Assembly (NCBI GenBank): GCA_963710735.1
Contig: CAVQBN010000024.1
Span: 454,785-518,784, forward strand
Length of the DNA: 64,000 nucleotides
From: FEN-1297 sp963710735
Lineage (GTDB): Bacteria; Bacteroidota; Ignavibacteria; Ignavibacteriales; Ignavibacteriaceae
Direction: 5' to 3'
Part shown: piece after piece, positions 1-8,103 of the stretch
Position numbering within the stretch: position 1 is the first letter of the stretch
How the letters are laid out: the number at the start of each line of letters is the position of its first letter
Program-made: the position numbers and the translations under genes
The notes under the pieces: generated by a model
Seen by the model: the letters and a program-made list of their open reading frames with translations, nothing else
Databases searched by the model: none
Told to the model about the DNA's origin: nothing

Positions 1-996
1 TGTCCCCGGGCCTCCTGTTAAAATGAATAAATTTTGTTCAACTGATTTTTTTATGGCTTCCAATTGCTCTACAGAAAATTCACCCTGAATTTTTTTCAGC
101 CACTTAGAAATATTTTTATCAATAGATTTATTATTGGCTGCCAATACACGGATGCGTTTTTCAATTTCGATTTCAGCTTCAAATAAATATGAAAGATAAA
201 GATTCCCATCAATTATCTTTATCCTGCCTTCGCTTTCCAGGTCCGTTATACATTTTTCTGATCTACTCATTTCATAATTAAGCAATAATTCGCACTGCCG
301 AATTAATTTGATTTCTGGTAAATAGACATGACCATTATGTACTGCTTCATTTAGGATATGCAATATTCCCGCTTTAATTCTATCCGGATGATTATAATTA
401 ATCCCGTCATTTTGAGCAATTTTATCAGCAAGCTTAAATCCTATTCCGGTGATATCATATGTCAGTTGATACGGATTATTTTTTATTATAGTTTTAGTTT
501 GATCGCCATACGTTTTGTAAATTTTCATTGCCAAAGCTGCAGAAATTCCATGAGACTGAAGAAAAATTATGATATCTTTAATTCCTTTTTGTTCCTTCCA
601 GCTTTTTTGAATTAAAGCCACTTTATTTTTTCCAAATCCTTTAATCTCATATAATAGTTCTATTTTGTTATCAAGTATATTGAATGTCTGATCCCCAAAT
701 TTTTTAACAATCTTTACAGCAGTTTTTTCTCCAACGCCTTTTATTATTCCTGAACTTAAAAATTTAATTATTTCATTAGCAGTTTCAGGATAAAGGATAT
801 TGAAACTTTCTAAATTAAACTGTTTTCCGAATTTTAAATGCGAGTTCCAATTACCTTTCAGTTCTATGCGCTGTCCGGGATTTAAATGAGGTATAATACC
901 CACAGCCTTAGTTCCATCTTCCAGAAAAAAAATACCATAACCGGTATCTTCATTATAAAAAACAAAAGTATCAATATATCCGGTAATTATTTCCAT
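1..996 (-). CDS. recD2: RecD2-family ATP-dependent DNA helicase, N-terminal part
   Basis: This is the first 332 codons of a gene that runs off the left edge. The protein starts with a small beta-barrel-like domain (about residues 1-70). Three helix-hairpin-helix-like stretches follow, with cores IKGVGEKTA, IKGFGKNK and ITGIGFKLADK. The open frame then reaches LTGGPGT, the beginning of the Walker A motif GGPGTGKT, exactly where the window stops. This order (OB-like domain, HhH repeats, then superfamily 1 helicase core) is that of RecD2/RecD-like 5'-3' helicases that act outside RecBCD. The ATG at 996 is the only sensible start before the conserved region. It is divergent from the phosphofructokinase gene. 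I am confident of the family; the catalytic core itself is outside the window. Confidence 0.92.
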   Translation of the reverse strand, partial: MEIITGYIDTFVFYNEDTGYGIFFLEDGTKAVGIIPHLNPGQRIELKGNWNSHLKFGKQFNLESFNILYPETANEIIKFLSSGIIKGVGEKTAVKIVKKFGDQTFNILDNKIELLYEIKGFGKNKVALIQKSWKEQKGIKDIIIFLQSHGISAALAMKIYKTYGDQTKTIIKNNPYQLTYDITGIGFKLADKIAQNDGINYNHPDRIKAGILHILNEAVHNGHVYLPEIKLIRQCELLLNYEMSRSEKCITDLESEGRIKIIDGNLYLSYLFEAEIEIEKRIRVLAANNKSIDKNISKWLKKIQGEFSVEQLEAIKKSVEQNLFILTGGPGT

Positions 997-1071
997 ATTT
1001 ATAATTTGTAGTTATTATGAAACATAAGTTCAATTGTTCAAAACTATAATTAAGATATCAGCGCAATTTAA

Positions 1072-1096
1072 AAATAAATCGAATAAGGATTTATTT
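1072..1096. promoter_or_regulatory. AT-rich inverted repeat between recD2 and pfp
   Basis: Arms AAATAAATC and GATTTATTT (9 bp each) are separated by 7 bases, and the right arm is followed by a T-rich run. It lies in the 212-base divergent intergenic region. It could be an operator or, in the plus direction, a terminator-like hairpin, but there is no upstream plus-strand gene for it to terminate. Function unknown. Confidence 0.3.
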
Positions 1097-1208
1097 AATT
1101 TTTTGATTGACTACACTCCAAATTTTTAAAAAGGTATTTTATGAAACTTTATTATATTTTAAATATTATAAATTCTTAAGGTGTTTACAATAATTTATAG
1201 GTCTGGCT

Positions 1209-2411
1209 ATGAGTAATATAAAAAACAAAAAAGGAATAATAGCAATTTTAACCGGCGGCGGTGATGTACCGGGGCTAAATCCGGCAATTCGTGCAGTAAC
1301 AATTAGAGCTATTCGTGAAGGATACCAGGTAATCGGAATTAGAAGAGGATGGGCAGGAATGATAGATATAATCCGCGATAAACAGGCAGACAATTCTAAT
1401 AATTACCAATTTTTAACTGAAGAGATAGTGAACAAAGCAGGAAGAACCGGCGGAACTTTTCTTCACACTTCCAGGACACGTCCAAGTCATGTACCTAAAT
1501 TAAATGTTCCGGAACATTTAAAAAATATATATACAGATGAAATTAATGATTTGACTAATGAAGTATTAAAAAATCTAGACTTTCTAAATATTGATTATCT
1601 AATTCCTGTAGGAGGGGATGATACATTAAGTTATGGAGTTCAGCTACACAAAGCCGGTGTAAAAGTTATTGCAATTCCAAAAACGATGGACAATGATGTT
1701 CCGGGAACAGATTATTGCATCGGATTTAGTACTTGCGTAACAAGAACAATTATGTTAACGCATAGTTTGAGAACATCAGCAGGATCTCATGAAAGATTTT
1801 TAGTAATTGAAGTTTTTGGAAGGTATGCAGGTTTTACGGCTCTATTACCTACGATGGCCGGAGCTGCAAATAGATGCGTAATTCCTGAGTACAAATTCAA
1901 TATCGAGTTGCTTACAGAATTAATGGTGGAAGACAGGTATACTAATCCAAGCAGTTACTCAGTTGTTTTGGTTTCAGAAGGAGCAATGTTTGAAGGCGGA
2001 GAAATGATATTTCAAAGTGATGAGAGAGATGCTTTCGGACATAAAAAATTAGGCGGCATCGGTGATGTAATTTCCAATCAGCTTAAGGAACTCTCGCCAA
2101 GATTCAATAAAAATAAAAGGATAAATGTCATCAATCAAAGATTAAGTTATTTAGTTAGATGCGGCGATCCGGATGCAATTGATTCAATCGTCCCTATGGC
2201 TTTTGGCAATCTCGCTTTGGATTTGATTTTAAAAGGAATTCACGGGCGCCTAGTAATTCTTAAAGAAGGCAGATATAATGACGCTCCAATTGAAGTAATT
2301 ACAAGTTCGAAAAAGACAGTTAGCGTTGAGAAATATTATAATACAAAAAGATTAAGGCCACGTTATAAAAGTTTTGAATCAAAACCACTTTTTATAATGA
2401 CCAGCGAATGA
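1209..2411 (+). CDS. pfp: 6-phosphofructokinase, predicted pyrophosphate-dependent
   Basis: A 400-residue phosphofructokinase that phosphorylates fructose 6-phosphate in upper glycolysis. The phosphate-donor loop TGGGDVPGLN is at residues 15-24. The next two motifs decide donor choice in this family: GGDD at 135-138 (ATP enzymes normally have GGDG) and PKTMDND at 157-163 (ATP enzymes of the E. coli type have PGTIDND). An aspartate and a lysine at these two places are the known signature of pyrophosphate-using enzymes, which can also run the step backwards. The donor is therefore a prediction from residues, not shown. An ATG at 1209 precedes the conserved glycine loop by 15 residues; the ribosome site is weak. 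The gene stands alone between recD2 and oppositely oriented small genes. Confidence 0.88.
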   Translation: MSNIKNKKGIIAILTGGGDVPGLNPAIRAVTIRAIREGYQVIGIRRGWAGMIDIIRDKQADNSNNYQFLTEEIVNKAGRTGGTFLHTSRTRPSHVPKLNVPEHLKNIYTDEINDLTNEVLKNLDFLNIDYLIPVGGDDTLSYGVQLHKAGVKVIAIPKTMDNDVPGTDYCIGFSTCVTRTIMLTHSLRTSAGSHERFLVIEVFGRYAGFTALLPTMAGAANRCVIPEYKFNIELLTELMVEDRYTNPSSYSVVLVSEGAMFEGGEMIFQSDERDAFGHKKLGGIGDVISNQLKELSPRFNKNKRINVINQRLSYLVRCGDPDAIDSIVPMAFGNLALDLILKGIHGRLVILKEGRYNDAPIEVITSSKKTVSVEKYYNTKRLRPRYKSFESKPLFIMTSE

Positions 2412-2451
2412 AATTGAATTTAGCTTTTATGTAGTTTGTTAAAAAACTTCA

Positions 2452-2763
2452 TCAGACAAACAAAACGGAATTCTCTGCATCTTGAAAATATGTAGGGACT
2501 TGTTTGTCGGCCTCAGCTTCAATCAACCAAATCTCATTATCTAAAAGATATCTAAATTGGTACTCATTGTTTTTTTCCAATTCGACGGTAAGAGTAAACG
2601 AACCATCATTCTTATGTTTTTTCATTGGTGTAGCTTGAGTATTCCAATTATTAAAGTCGCCAACTAAATAAGCTCTTTTATGTCTTTTAGCTATTTCTTT
2701 AGGAATCTTAAAAGTCACTTTGCACGCCTGTTTATCAGGATGATATGTTTTTTTAATCCCCAT
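2452..2763 (-). CDS. Small CBM48 (glycogen-binding / isoamylase N-terminal) domain protein
   Basis: A single-domain protein of about 103 residues. The stretch VTFKIPKEIAKRHKRAYLVG, followed by DFNNWN, the polar KNDGSFT segment and YQFRYLLDNE, matches the early-set beta-sandwich that binds glycogen in AMPK-beta and branching enzymes (CBM48). The FNNW tryptophan is the usual carbohydrate-contact residue. Two in-frame ATGs exist, at 2775 and 2763; the GGAGGA site at 2768-2773 fits the one at 2763, so I chose the shorter form. No signal peptide, so it is cytoplasmic. Stand-alone copies are common in this phylum and may bind intracellular glycogen; that role is inferred. Confidence 0.8.
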   Translation of the reverse strand: MGIKKTYHPDKQACKVTFKIPKEIAKRHKRAYLVGDFNNWNTQATPMKKHKNDGSFTLTVELEKNNEYQFRYLLDNEIWLIEAEADKQVPTYFQDAENSVLFV

Positions 2764-2817
2764 CTTTTCCTCCATTTTATAATAAATTCTTAAATGTTAT
2801 ATATTGAAAAATATTTA

Positions 2818-3159
2818 TTATTTGGGCTTCACTCTTCTAAATATTTTTATAGCACCAATTATCGAGCAAACGTTTACGCAAATACCACATCCATTACATC
2901 CGGTTCCTGCATATTCTACGGGGTAAAAGCCTTTTCTGTTGGCTGTTTTTCTAATGTTCAAAACTTTTTGCCTACACTCATATAAACATAATTTACATCC
3001 GTTACATAATTCATAATTAATAAATAGTCGAATCCCATAATCGTTTATTTTTCCAACCCTTTCTTTAATAAAATAATCAGTATTTGGTATGTTCAAACCT
3101 ATTTTATTAAATCGAACAGGTTGATTAGTATCATTTTGCAGAAATATCTGTGCATTCAT
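2818..3159 (-). CDS. Ferredoxin-like protein with two 4Fe-4S clusters
   Basis: A 113-residue protein whose second half holds two cluster motifs: CNGCKLCLYEC and CNGCGICVNVC. Each has the CxxCxxCxxxC spacing for a [4Fe-4S] cluster. The proline that usually follows the fourth cysteine is missing in both (R and S instead). About 45 residues precede the first motif and match no domain I recognise. There is no signal peptide. It is an electron carrier or a small subunit of a 2-oxoacid-type oxidoreductase; no such enzyme is next to it. The start ATG at 3159 has a GGGGAAG site about 5 bases upstream. The gene lies just upstream of the CBM48 gene on the same strand, 54 bases away, so the two may share a transcript. 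Confidence 0.82.
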   Translation of the reverse strand: MNAQIFLQNDTNQPVRFNKIGLNIPNTDYFIKERVGKINDYGIRLFINYELCNGCKLCLYECRQKVLNIRKTANRKGFYPVEYAGTGCNGCGICVNVCSIIGAIKIFRRVKPK

Positions 3160-3680
3160 CTTACTTCCCCGTTTAGTAAAATTAAATTAACCTATAATTT
3201 TTTTATAATATAAAAAAAATTTTAAAGATTTTCGCCACTAAAAAGCAATTAAATTTTAAATATATTTAATATCGAAATGATTATTGCTTATTTTATGATG
3301 AGTATAGCGCAATTATTTAGCTATCTAGTATAACAAAAAGCACCTAACAAAATATTTTACAATAAGTTAGACTGAAATCCGTTCGTTTTTTCAATAAAAT
3401 TTTAGAAGCATCTTGAAAAAACTTGTTAAATGAAATTAGCAGCCATGTGTATATATCATAAAAATGTTAAGGTTCTGGATATTTATATTCTTCAAAATAC
3501 AACTATGTCACACCTCATCTTAAATCCGCACTTAAGTAATTGACAATTCGAGAAAAGAAAATTACATTGTTAGTAAATGAAAAATCATTTCATACTTCAA
3601 CTTAATAATAACTTAATCAAATCAGTAAAATCTATTTACAAAGTTGAAGTTCTATATAATAATAGAAAGGAGGGCAAATA
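3160..3680. other. Intergenic region, no gene recognised
   Basis: 521 AT-rich bases between the ferredoxin gene and a plus-strand gene pair. No open frame with a plausible product and no RNA gene is visible. Promoters for both divergent units must lie here, but I cannot place one with confidence. The right end carries a strong AAAGGAGG ribosome site (3667-3674). Confidence 0.5.
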
Positions 3681-3890
3681 ATGTTTTCCTTTAATCGTTT
3701 TCAATCATTAAAAATTGAAATAGAAAAAGGAAAATGTTATTGTGAAAATAATTTTCTTCCGCATTTTCTTATTTTACACTACTCAAATTTCCAATCTTCA
3801 TTTAATAATTCTTTAATAAATATGCCGGTGCACTTTATTTATGTAAACCGAATAATAAAGGAGGAACTATGCAATCAAAAAGTTCTCTAA
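3681..3890 (+). CDS. Possible 69-aa leader-like small protein
   Basis: An open frame that I would ignore on composition alone, except that an almost perfect ribosome site (AAAGGAGG) sits 6 bases before its ATG, and its end overlaps the start of the next gene by 22 bases. That arrangement suggests a translated upstream frame coupled to the BCAM0308 gene. The sequence has two cysteines close together (CYC) and no domain I know. It could equally be a non-coding leader with a fortuitous purine run. Confidence 0.3.
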   Translation: MFSFNRFQSLKIEIEKGKCYCENNFLPHFLILHYSNFQSSFNNSLINMPVHFIYVNRIIKEELCNQKVL

Positions 3891-4357
3891 AACGGAATGA
3901 CAGACTAATTAAAGAAAGAAGAAAAGATACATATAAAAACATTTCAACAATACCGGAACATGCTGTGTGTAAAACTTGCGGTGCTACTTTTTTTAACGGA
4001 CATTGGACTTGGAAACAGAGAGAACAACATTTTTATGAAACGATTTGCCCTGCTTGTAAACGTACCGAAGACAATTATCCCGCAGGACTTATAGAAATAA
4101 AAGGCAAATTTTATAACGAACATTCTGATGAGATATCTAATCTTATTAAGAATACTGAGAAACTTGAGAAAAATGAACGACCTTTAGAACGAATAATGTT
4201 TATTAGGAAGGAAATCGGACGTATAATTGTAACGACTACCGGAATTCATATTGCTAGAAGAATTGGGGAAGCATTAAAAAGATCATACCAGGGACTTTTT
4301 TCATTTCAATACGGTGAAGGTGATAAGAGCATCAGAGTTGTATGGGAAAGGCAGTAA
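3869..4357 (+). CDS. BCAM0308-family zinc-ribbon protein
   Basis: A 162-residue cytoplasmic protein. CKTCGATFFNGHW (from residue 34) and CPACKR (from about residue 70) give a four-cysteine zinc ribbon. The middle DNYPAGLIEIKGKF and the C-terminal TTTGIHIARRIGEALKRSY, then IRVVWER, are the signature of the BCAM0308 family, which has distant likeness to the N-terminal part of archaeal NMD3. The biochemical role of the family is not known to me; members often sit near stress and redox genes, which would fit the ferredoxin nearby. A GGAGG ribosome site lies 4-5 bases before the ATG at 3869. Confidence 0.75.
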   Translation: MQSKSSLKRNDRLIKERRKDTYKNISTIPEHAVCKTCGATFFNGHWTWKQREQHFYETICPACKRTEDNYPAGLIEIKGKFYNEHSDEISNLIKNTEKLEKNERPLERIMFIRKEIGRIIVTTTGIHIARRIGEALKRSYQGLFSFQYGEGDKSIRVVWERQ

Positions 4358-4699
4358 ATTTTTATTAAACTTTTTATCGAATATTATTCAAATCAATTCT
4401 GAAATTATAAATGCATACATATAAATAACTATCAATAATCTTGCGCAGTCAATTCCGGCTGCGCATTCTATTACCTAAAAAATTACTTCCCATATATATT
4501 TTGCCGTATTAATTCAATACAAGAATATTCTACCATATCGGCTGATTTGAAAATAAAGCGGGCAAAAATTTTGTCAGCAAAATTCATATTATTATACCCT
4601 CATTATTCCAATCATCATAATTTACTTTTTATTTATTTCCAGAACATTATTTTTAGATCGGGTCAGAATATATTTAAATTAATAAACGATGGTGATATT
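4358..4699. other. Intergenic region with one hairpin
   Basis: 342 bases between two plus-strand genes. Apart from the terminator-like hairpin at 4442-4465 nothing recognisable is present. An open frame reaches upstream to 4547, but it looks like non-coding AT-rich sequence and lacks a ribosome site. Confidence 0.5.
4442..4465 (+). terminator. Terminator-like hairpin after the BCAM0308 gene
   Basis: Stem TGCGCAG / CTGCGCA with a 10-base loop, about 85 bases after the stop codon. The following bases (TTCTATT) are only partly T-rich, so termination is plausible but not strong. Confidence 0.45.
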
Positions 4700-5119
4700 A
4701 TGAAAAAACAACATTTAATATTAGCTGTTGTTCTTTTCACGTTTATTGTTTCAACAACTTCATTTTCACAGGGGAGTAAATCAACCGAAACAAATACATT
4801 CTTTAGTACAGTTGAGGAGAATTATTTAGAAGGGTTGAAATCGGATAACTTAGGACTGCGAATGAGTTGTGCATACTTTTTAGGAGAACTAAAATCCTCA
4901 AAAGCTGTAATCCCTTTGATGAATGTACTAAATTCGGAAAATCATGAGGGAGCTAGGATCATGGCCGCATGGTCATTGATTAAAATTGGAGATCCTAGAG
5001 GTATTCATTTAGTTAAACAGCACAGCGAACTTTGTAAAGATTGTTCTGTGCAGTCAATGTGTGCATATTTCTATTACCATTATGTCCTTTCATCCGAAGG
5101 CAAGCTGGATTTAAATTGA
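4700..5119 (+). CDS. Secreted small HEAT-repeat protein
   Basis: A 139-residue protein starting at the ATG at 4700, which begins a clear signal peptide: MKK, then a hydrophobic stretch ending SFSQ. Residues 35-110 form about two HEAT-like helical pairs, including LGLRMSCAYFLGELKSSKAV and ARIMAAWSLIKIGDPRG. The C-terminal part has the pair CKDC. HEAT repeats make protein-binding solenoids; the partner is unknown. The open frame continues upstream to 4547, but that extension is non-hydrophobic and would bury the signal peptide, so I rejected it. Confidence 0.72.
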   Translation: MKKQHLILAVVLFTFIVSTTSFSQGSKSTETNTFFSTVEENYLEGLKSDNLGLRMSCAYFLGELKSSKAVIPLMNVLNSENHEGARIMAAWSLIKIGDPRGIHLVKQHSELCKDCSVQSMCAYFYYHYVLSSEGKLDLN

Positions 5120-5147
5120 ATAATTCATTTGTAAATAAGAAGAAGTA

Positions 5148-5175
5148 TTAAGAGCTGCTAGATTGCGGCTCTTAA
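5148..5175. terminator. Bidirectional terminator between convergent genes
   Basis: A stem of 11 pairs (core AAGAGCTGC / GCGGCTCTT with one G-T pair) and a 6-base loop, followed by an A-rich run on the plus strand. It lies between the convergent HEAT-repeat and deacetylase genes. Confidence 0.65.
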
Positions 5176-5226
5176 AAATAAACGCTGCTGATTTAAATTA
5201 AAACCAGGAATGAGTTGAACGGGCAA

Positions 5227-6915
5227 TTAAGGTATGTATGATTTGTTAATATCTCCAGCGGCTAATCCTTTAATGTTTTGAACCTTACTCGCATTGAGAA
5301 GTGTAACCGTGATGGGAGTAGAAAATATCCAGTCAGGTATATTAAAATTTTGAACCTGCCCGACAAATCTTTTTGCAATCATAAGTGCGTCTTTACTGTT
5401 AACAAATCCATTATTATCAACGTCTGCCGCTTTCATTTGTAGACTATCAAGAGTTATTTTTTTTGAAGAATATTTTTGCGCTAACAAAGCATCGGTTGAA
5501 TTTACTCCTCCCCAATTACTATCTTTTCTTGCGTACAAAATATATGTACCCGGGTTTATATTTATGAATGAATATTTTCCCTTAGCATCCGTAACAGTTT
5601 GTAATGTATCTCCGCCACTGCTTAAAGATACTACAACATTCACCAAAGGGCTTTCTTCTTTATTATCATAAGTTACGATGCCGGATAACTCAAATAAAGC
5701 ATTTGAATTTGATATTGTAACAACTCCGCCGTCAGGTATAATATTAATATTTGCAAAAGTATTACCACTATCTGTTAGAGTGGTTGTTTCAGTAATTTTA
5801 CTGCCCTGAGATATTCGAATATTTTTCCATCCTGCAGGTACAACAATTTTTGCAGATAACGGATAATTATAAATTGAATCATCCAAATTATCAGTTGGTA
5901 TTATTTGAATTTTTGTTGAGTCGGAATAAGCTATGGTATAAGAAAAATTTTCTCTTTCTTTAATATATCTAACCACATCGCCTACTGTAGCAACCCAGAT
6001 AAAGCTGCTGTCTGATTTCTGTTTAACCCACTGGCATAATTCTGTTAACCATTCCGTGGATACGGGATAATATAAGGCTAAACTAGAATCAGCAATTATT
6101 TGATCGAACGGTAAAACTTCATGAGCAAGATAGACTGTCCATTTACCGTTTGCAATTGTTTGATTTTGCAGAATGTTCGTGTACATATTAAATTCATCCT
6201 GGTCATCACTTGGTGAATTCCTCGGTTGATTAAATTGAATATCAGACGATCCTATTGAATACCAATTTAAACCTGAAATATTAGGATCATTTACATAACT
6301 CCCGCATGATCTAGCGGCTTCAAAATAATTTTGAGCAACATTTTCAACAGTTTGGTTGTAAGTGCAGTAAGGATATGCAAGCGTTATAATTTTTTGTCCC
6401 GGAATTTTTTGTTCAATTACTTTTTTTGATTGATAAAGTTCATAGGTTATTGTTCCTGGAGTTGTTTCATCTCCGACCGGAAGCTTTGTTAAATCCGGAT
6501 GAGTAACAGTATGATCTCCTATTTCATTTCCTTCAGCTGCTAGCTGTTGAAACTCAGACCATAAGCCGTATCTCCAATTAACCGGCAGACTATCGTTTAA
6601 TACTGAAGATATCACATAATAAGTTGCATGAAATCCATAGCTGTTCATGATTGGCCGAACATAATCATATTGCGATTGCAAGCAGTCATCAAACGAAAAT
6701 GAAAATGCTGCTTTTTTCCCATCCGCCCAAGTATCGATTGTGACCTGCCCTATTGATGAAGGAGTGTTTTGGCTTTTTTGTATTCGCTTAACATTAAGTA
6801 AATTAATTTTAGTTTGTGAATATGAAAAGCTGAAACAAATTTGGGAAACAATTATAAATAAAAATAATATTGTTTTATTTTTACCCTGGTTTGAATGTGA
6901 ATCTATGCTAATCAT
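5227..6915 (-). CDS. Secreted polysaccharide deacetylase with dockerin-like tail
   Basis: 562 residues. A signal peptide occupies about residues 14-34. A NodB-type deacetylase domain spans about 55-330: FSFDDC at 73-78 gives the catalytic and metal aspartates and HTVTH at 135-139 the metal histidines, followed by LAYPYC. This fold removes acetyl groups from chitin, xylan or peptidoglycan in a metal-dependent way. A beta-sandwich segment follows, then a carboxypeptidase-regulatory-like domain (about 405-470). The end holds two calcium-loop-like segments, NSTDALLAQKY and DVDNNGFVNSKDALMIAKRF, that resemble the paired F-hands of a dockerin. Unlike the other secreted enzymes here it has no NYPNPFNP sorting tail, so a dockerin-type attachment is an attractive inference. 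Substrate unknown. Confidence 0.82.
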   Translation of the reverse strand: MISIDSHSNQGKNKTILFLFIIVSQICFSFSYSQTKINLLNVKRIQKSQNTPSSIGQVTIDTWADGKKAAFSFSFDDCLQSQYDYVRPIMNSYGFHATYYVISSVLNDSLPVNWRYGLWSEFQQLAAEGNEIGDHTVTHPDLTKLPVGDETTPGTITYELYQSKKVIEQKIPGQKIITLAYPYCTYNQTVENVAQNYFEAARSCGSYVNDPNISGLNWYSIGSSDIQFNQPRNSPSDDQDEFNMYTNILQNQTIANGKWTVYLAHEVLPFDQIIADSSLALYYPVSTEWLTELCQWVKQKSDSSFIWVATVGDVVRYIKERENFSYTIAYSDSTKIQIIPTDNLDDSIYNYPLSAKIVVPAGWKNIRISQGSKITETTTLTDSGNTFANINIIPDGGVVTISNSNALFELSGIVTYDNKEESPLVNVVVSLSSGGDTLQTVTDAKGKYSFININPGTYILYARKDSNWGGVNSTDALLAQKYSSKKITLDSLQMKAADVDNNGFVNSKDALMIAKRFVGQVQNFNIPDWIFSTPITVTLLNASKVQNIKGLAAGDINKSYIP

Positions 6916-7325
6916 AAAAAGATGTAAAACTTGATTATAAAATTATTAAACGAACTAATTATCTCTCTATCATTTTTCGCGACATCACAACCACTTATTT
7001 GCGTTATTTTGAGAAGTCGAATATTAAATTAATACATCGCTATAAGTAAATTCAAGCACTAAACTTATTTTAATGGCTAAAATTTATATTACCTAATTGA
7101 ATTAATATAACCCAATTTATTTAGAGCTCAAATACTAAGCCAATTAATTTCTTAATCAAGTTCATTCAAGAGAATAACAAAGGTAATCTTTACTTGAATT
7201 ATTGCTGCAGCCAGATTAAAGTTTAGGATTAATGGCCATAAGAATAAAAGTGATTTCCATTTCAATTAATTAAAGATTTTTTTGATTATAAGGGGAGTTT
7301 ATTAAGAAATGAAGTTTAAATAAAA
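6916..7325. other. Intergenic region upstream of the deacetylase
   Basis: 410 AT-rich bases with no recognisable gene. On the minus strand a GG-N10-GC pair occurs at 6978-6994, 63 bases before the deacetylase start, the right spacing for a sigma-54 -24/-12 promoter, but the flanking bases match poorly (about five mismatches). Confidence 0.35.
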
Positions 7326-7793
7326 TTAATAACCGTAAAAGAAGTATTTGATTTTTTGAGAAACAATTAAAGACATTTTATCGCCCCGTGATGTTGAATA
7401 AGGTTGAATTCCAACATACAGAAATATTTTTTCACTTTCGGATAAAATAAATTTTTCAATTAATTTTAATGAAAATCCATGAGAGCTTATCCCGACTGTG
7501 TCGATTTGTTCTTGAGACAAAAGAGCAATATCTCCCGGCTCAGTGCCAAGTAAAGCCGAATCAATAAATACAATTGCTTTTGCTTCAGTCATTAGTATTT
7601 GCTGAAGATAATTTTCAGGGTTTGTACCGGCGTTTATATATTGAGAATAAGTAAATTCAGTCATTTCCTTTAAATATTTTATAAAAAACAATCCGGCAGC
7701 ATCGTCAGTTTTATAAATATTGCCCATACCTACAAACAAAATTTCTTCGGGTTGATATGCAGAAAGTTTATTTCTCAGATCTTTTAATGTCAT
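7326..7793 (-). CDS. Hydrogenase maturation protease (HyaD/HycI family)
   Basis: A 155-residue protein. VGMGNIYKTDDAAG near the start, VFIDSALLG around residue 85 and SSHGFSL around residue 110 match the HybD/HycI/FrxA endopeptidases. These cut the C-terminal tail of the large subunit of nickel-iron hydrogenases once nickel is inserted. The metal ligands of HybD (an acid in the GN..DD loop, Asp in the middle, His near SSHG) all have counterparts. GDKMS close to the end is also family-typical. No hydrogenase subunit gene lies in the window, so its substrate is encoded elsewhere. Cytoplasmic. Confidence 0.85.
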   Translation of the reverse strand: MTLKDLRNKLSAYQPEEILFVGMGNIYKTDDAAGLFFIKYLKEMTEFTYSQYINAGTNPENYLQQILMTEAKAIVFIDSALLGTEPGDIALLSQEQIDTVGISSHGFSLKLIEKFILSESEKIFLYVGIQPYSTSRGDKMSLIVSQKIKYFFYGY

Positions 7794-8103
7794 ATTTACT
7801 ACAAATTAATTAGTCAAACTTTTTCATTTATTCTTTTTTAAAAATCGTTCTTCGCCATTACTTAATTCTCTTATTAATTTTGAATTACAATTAAAAATTT
7901 GTGCAAACTTAATTTATATAATATTTTGGATATTCTAATCCTACAACAAAGGTTGATCCTAATATTAATATAAAGATAGCAAAAAAAAAGTATTAAAAAT
8001 TAGTAAAAAGGTCAATATTGAAATAATTAGATTAGGTAAAGATACCTGCAGTTGTTACTTTTGCAAAAACATAGGATCTTAATTTTTTCATTAGCTTTTT
8101 GAT
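7794..8103. other. Intergenic region, nothing recognised
   Basis: 310 AT-rich bases between two minus-strand genes. I see no gene or clear regulatory structure. Confidence 0.5.
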
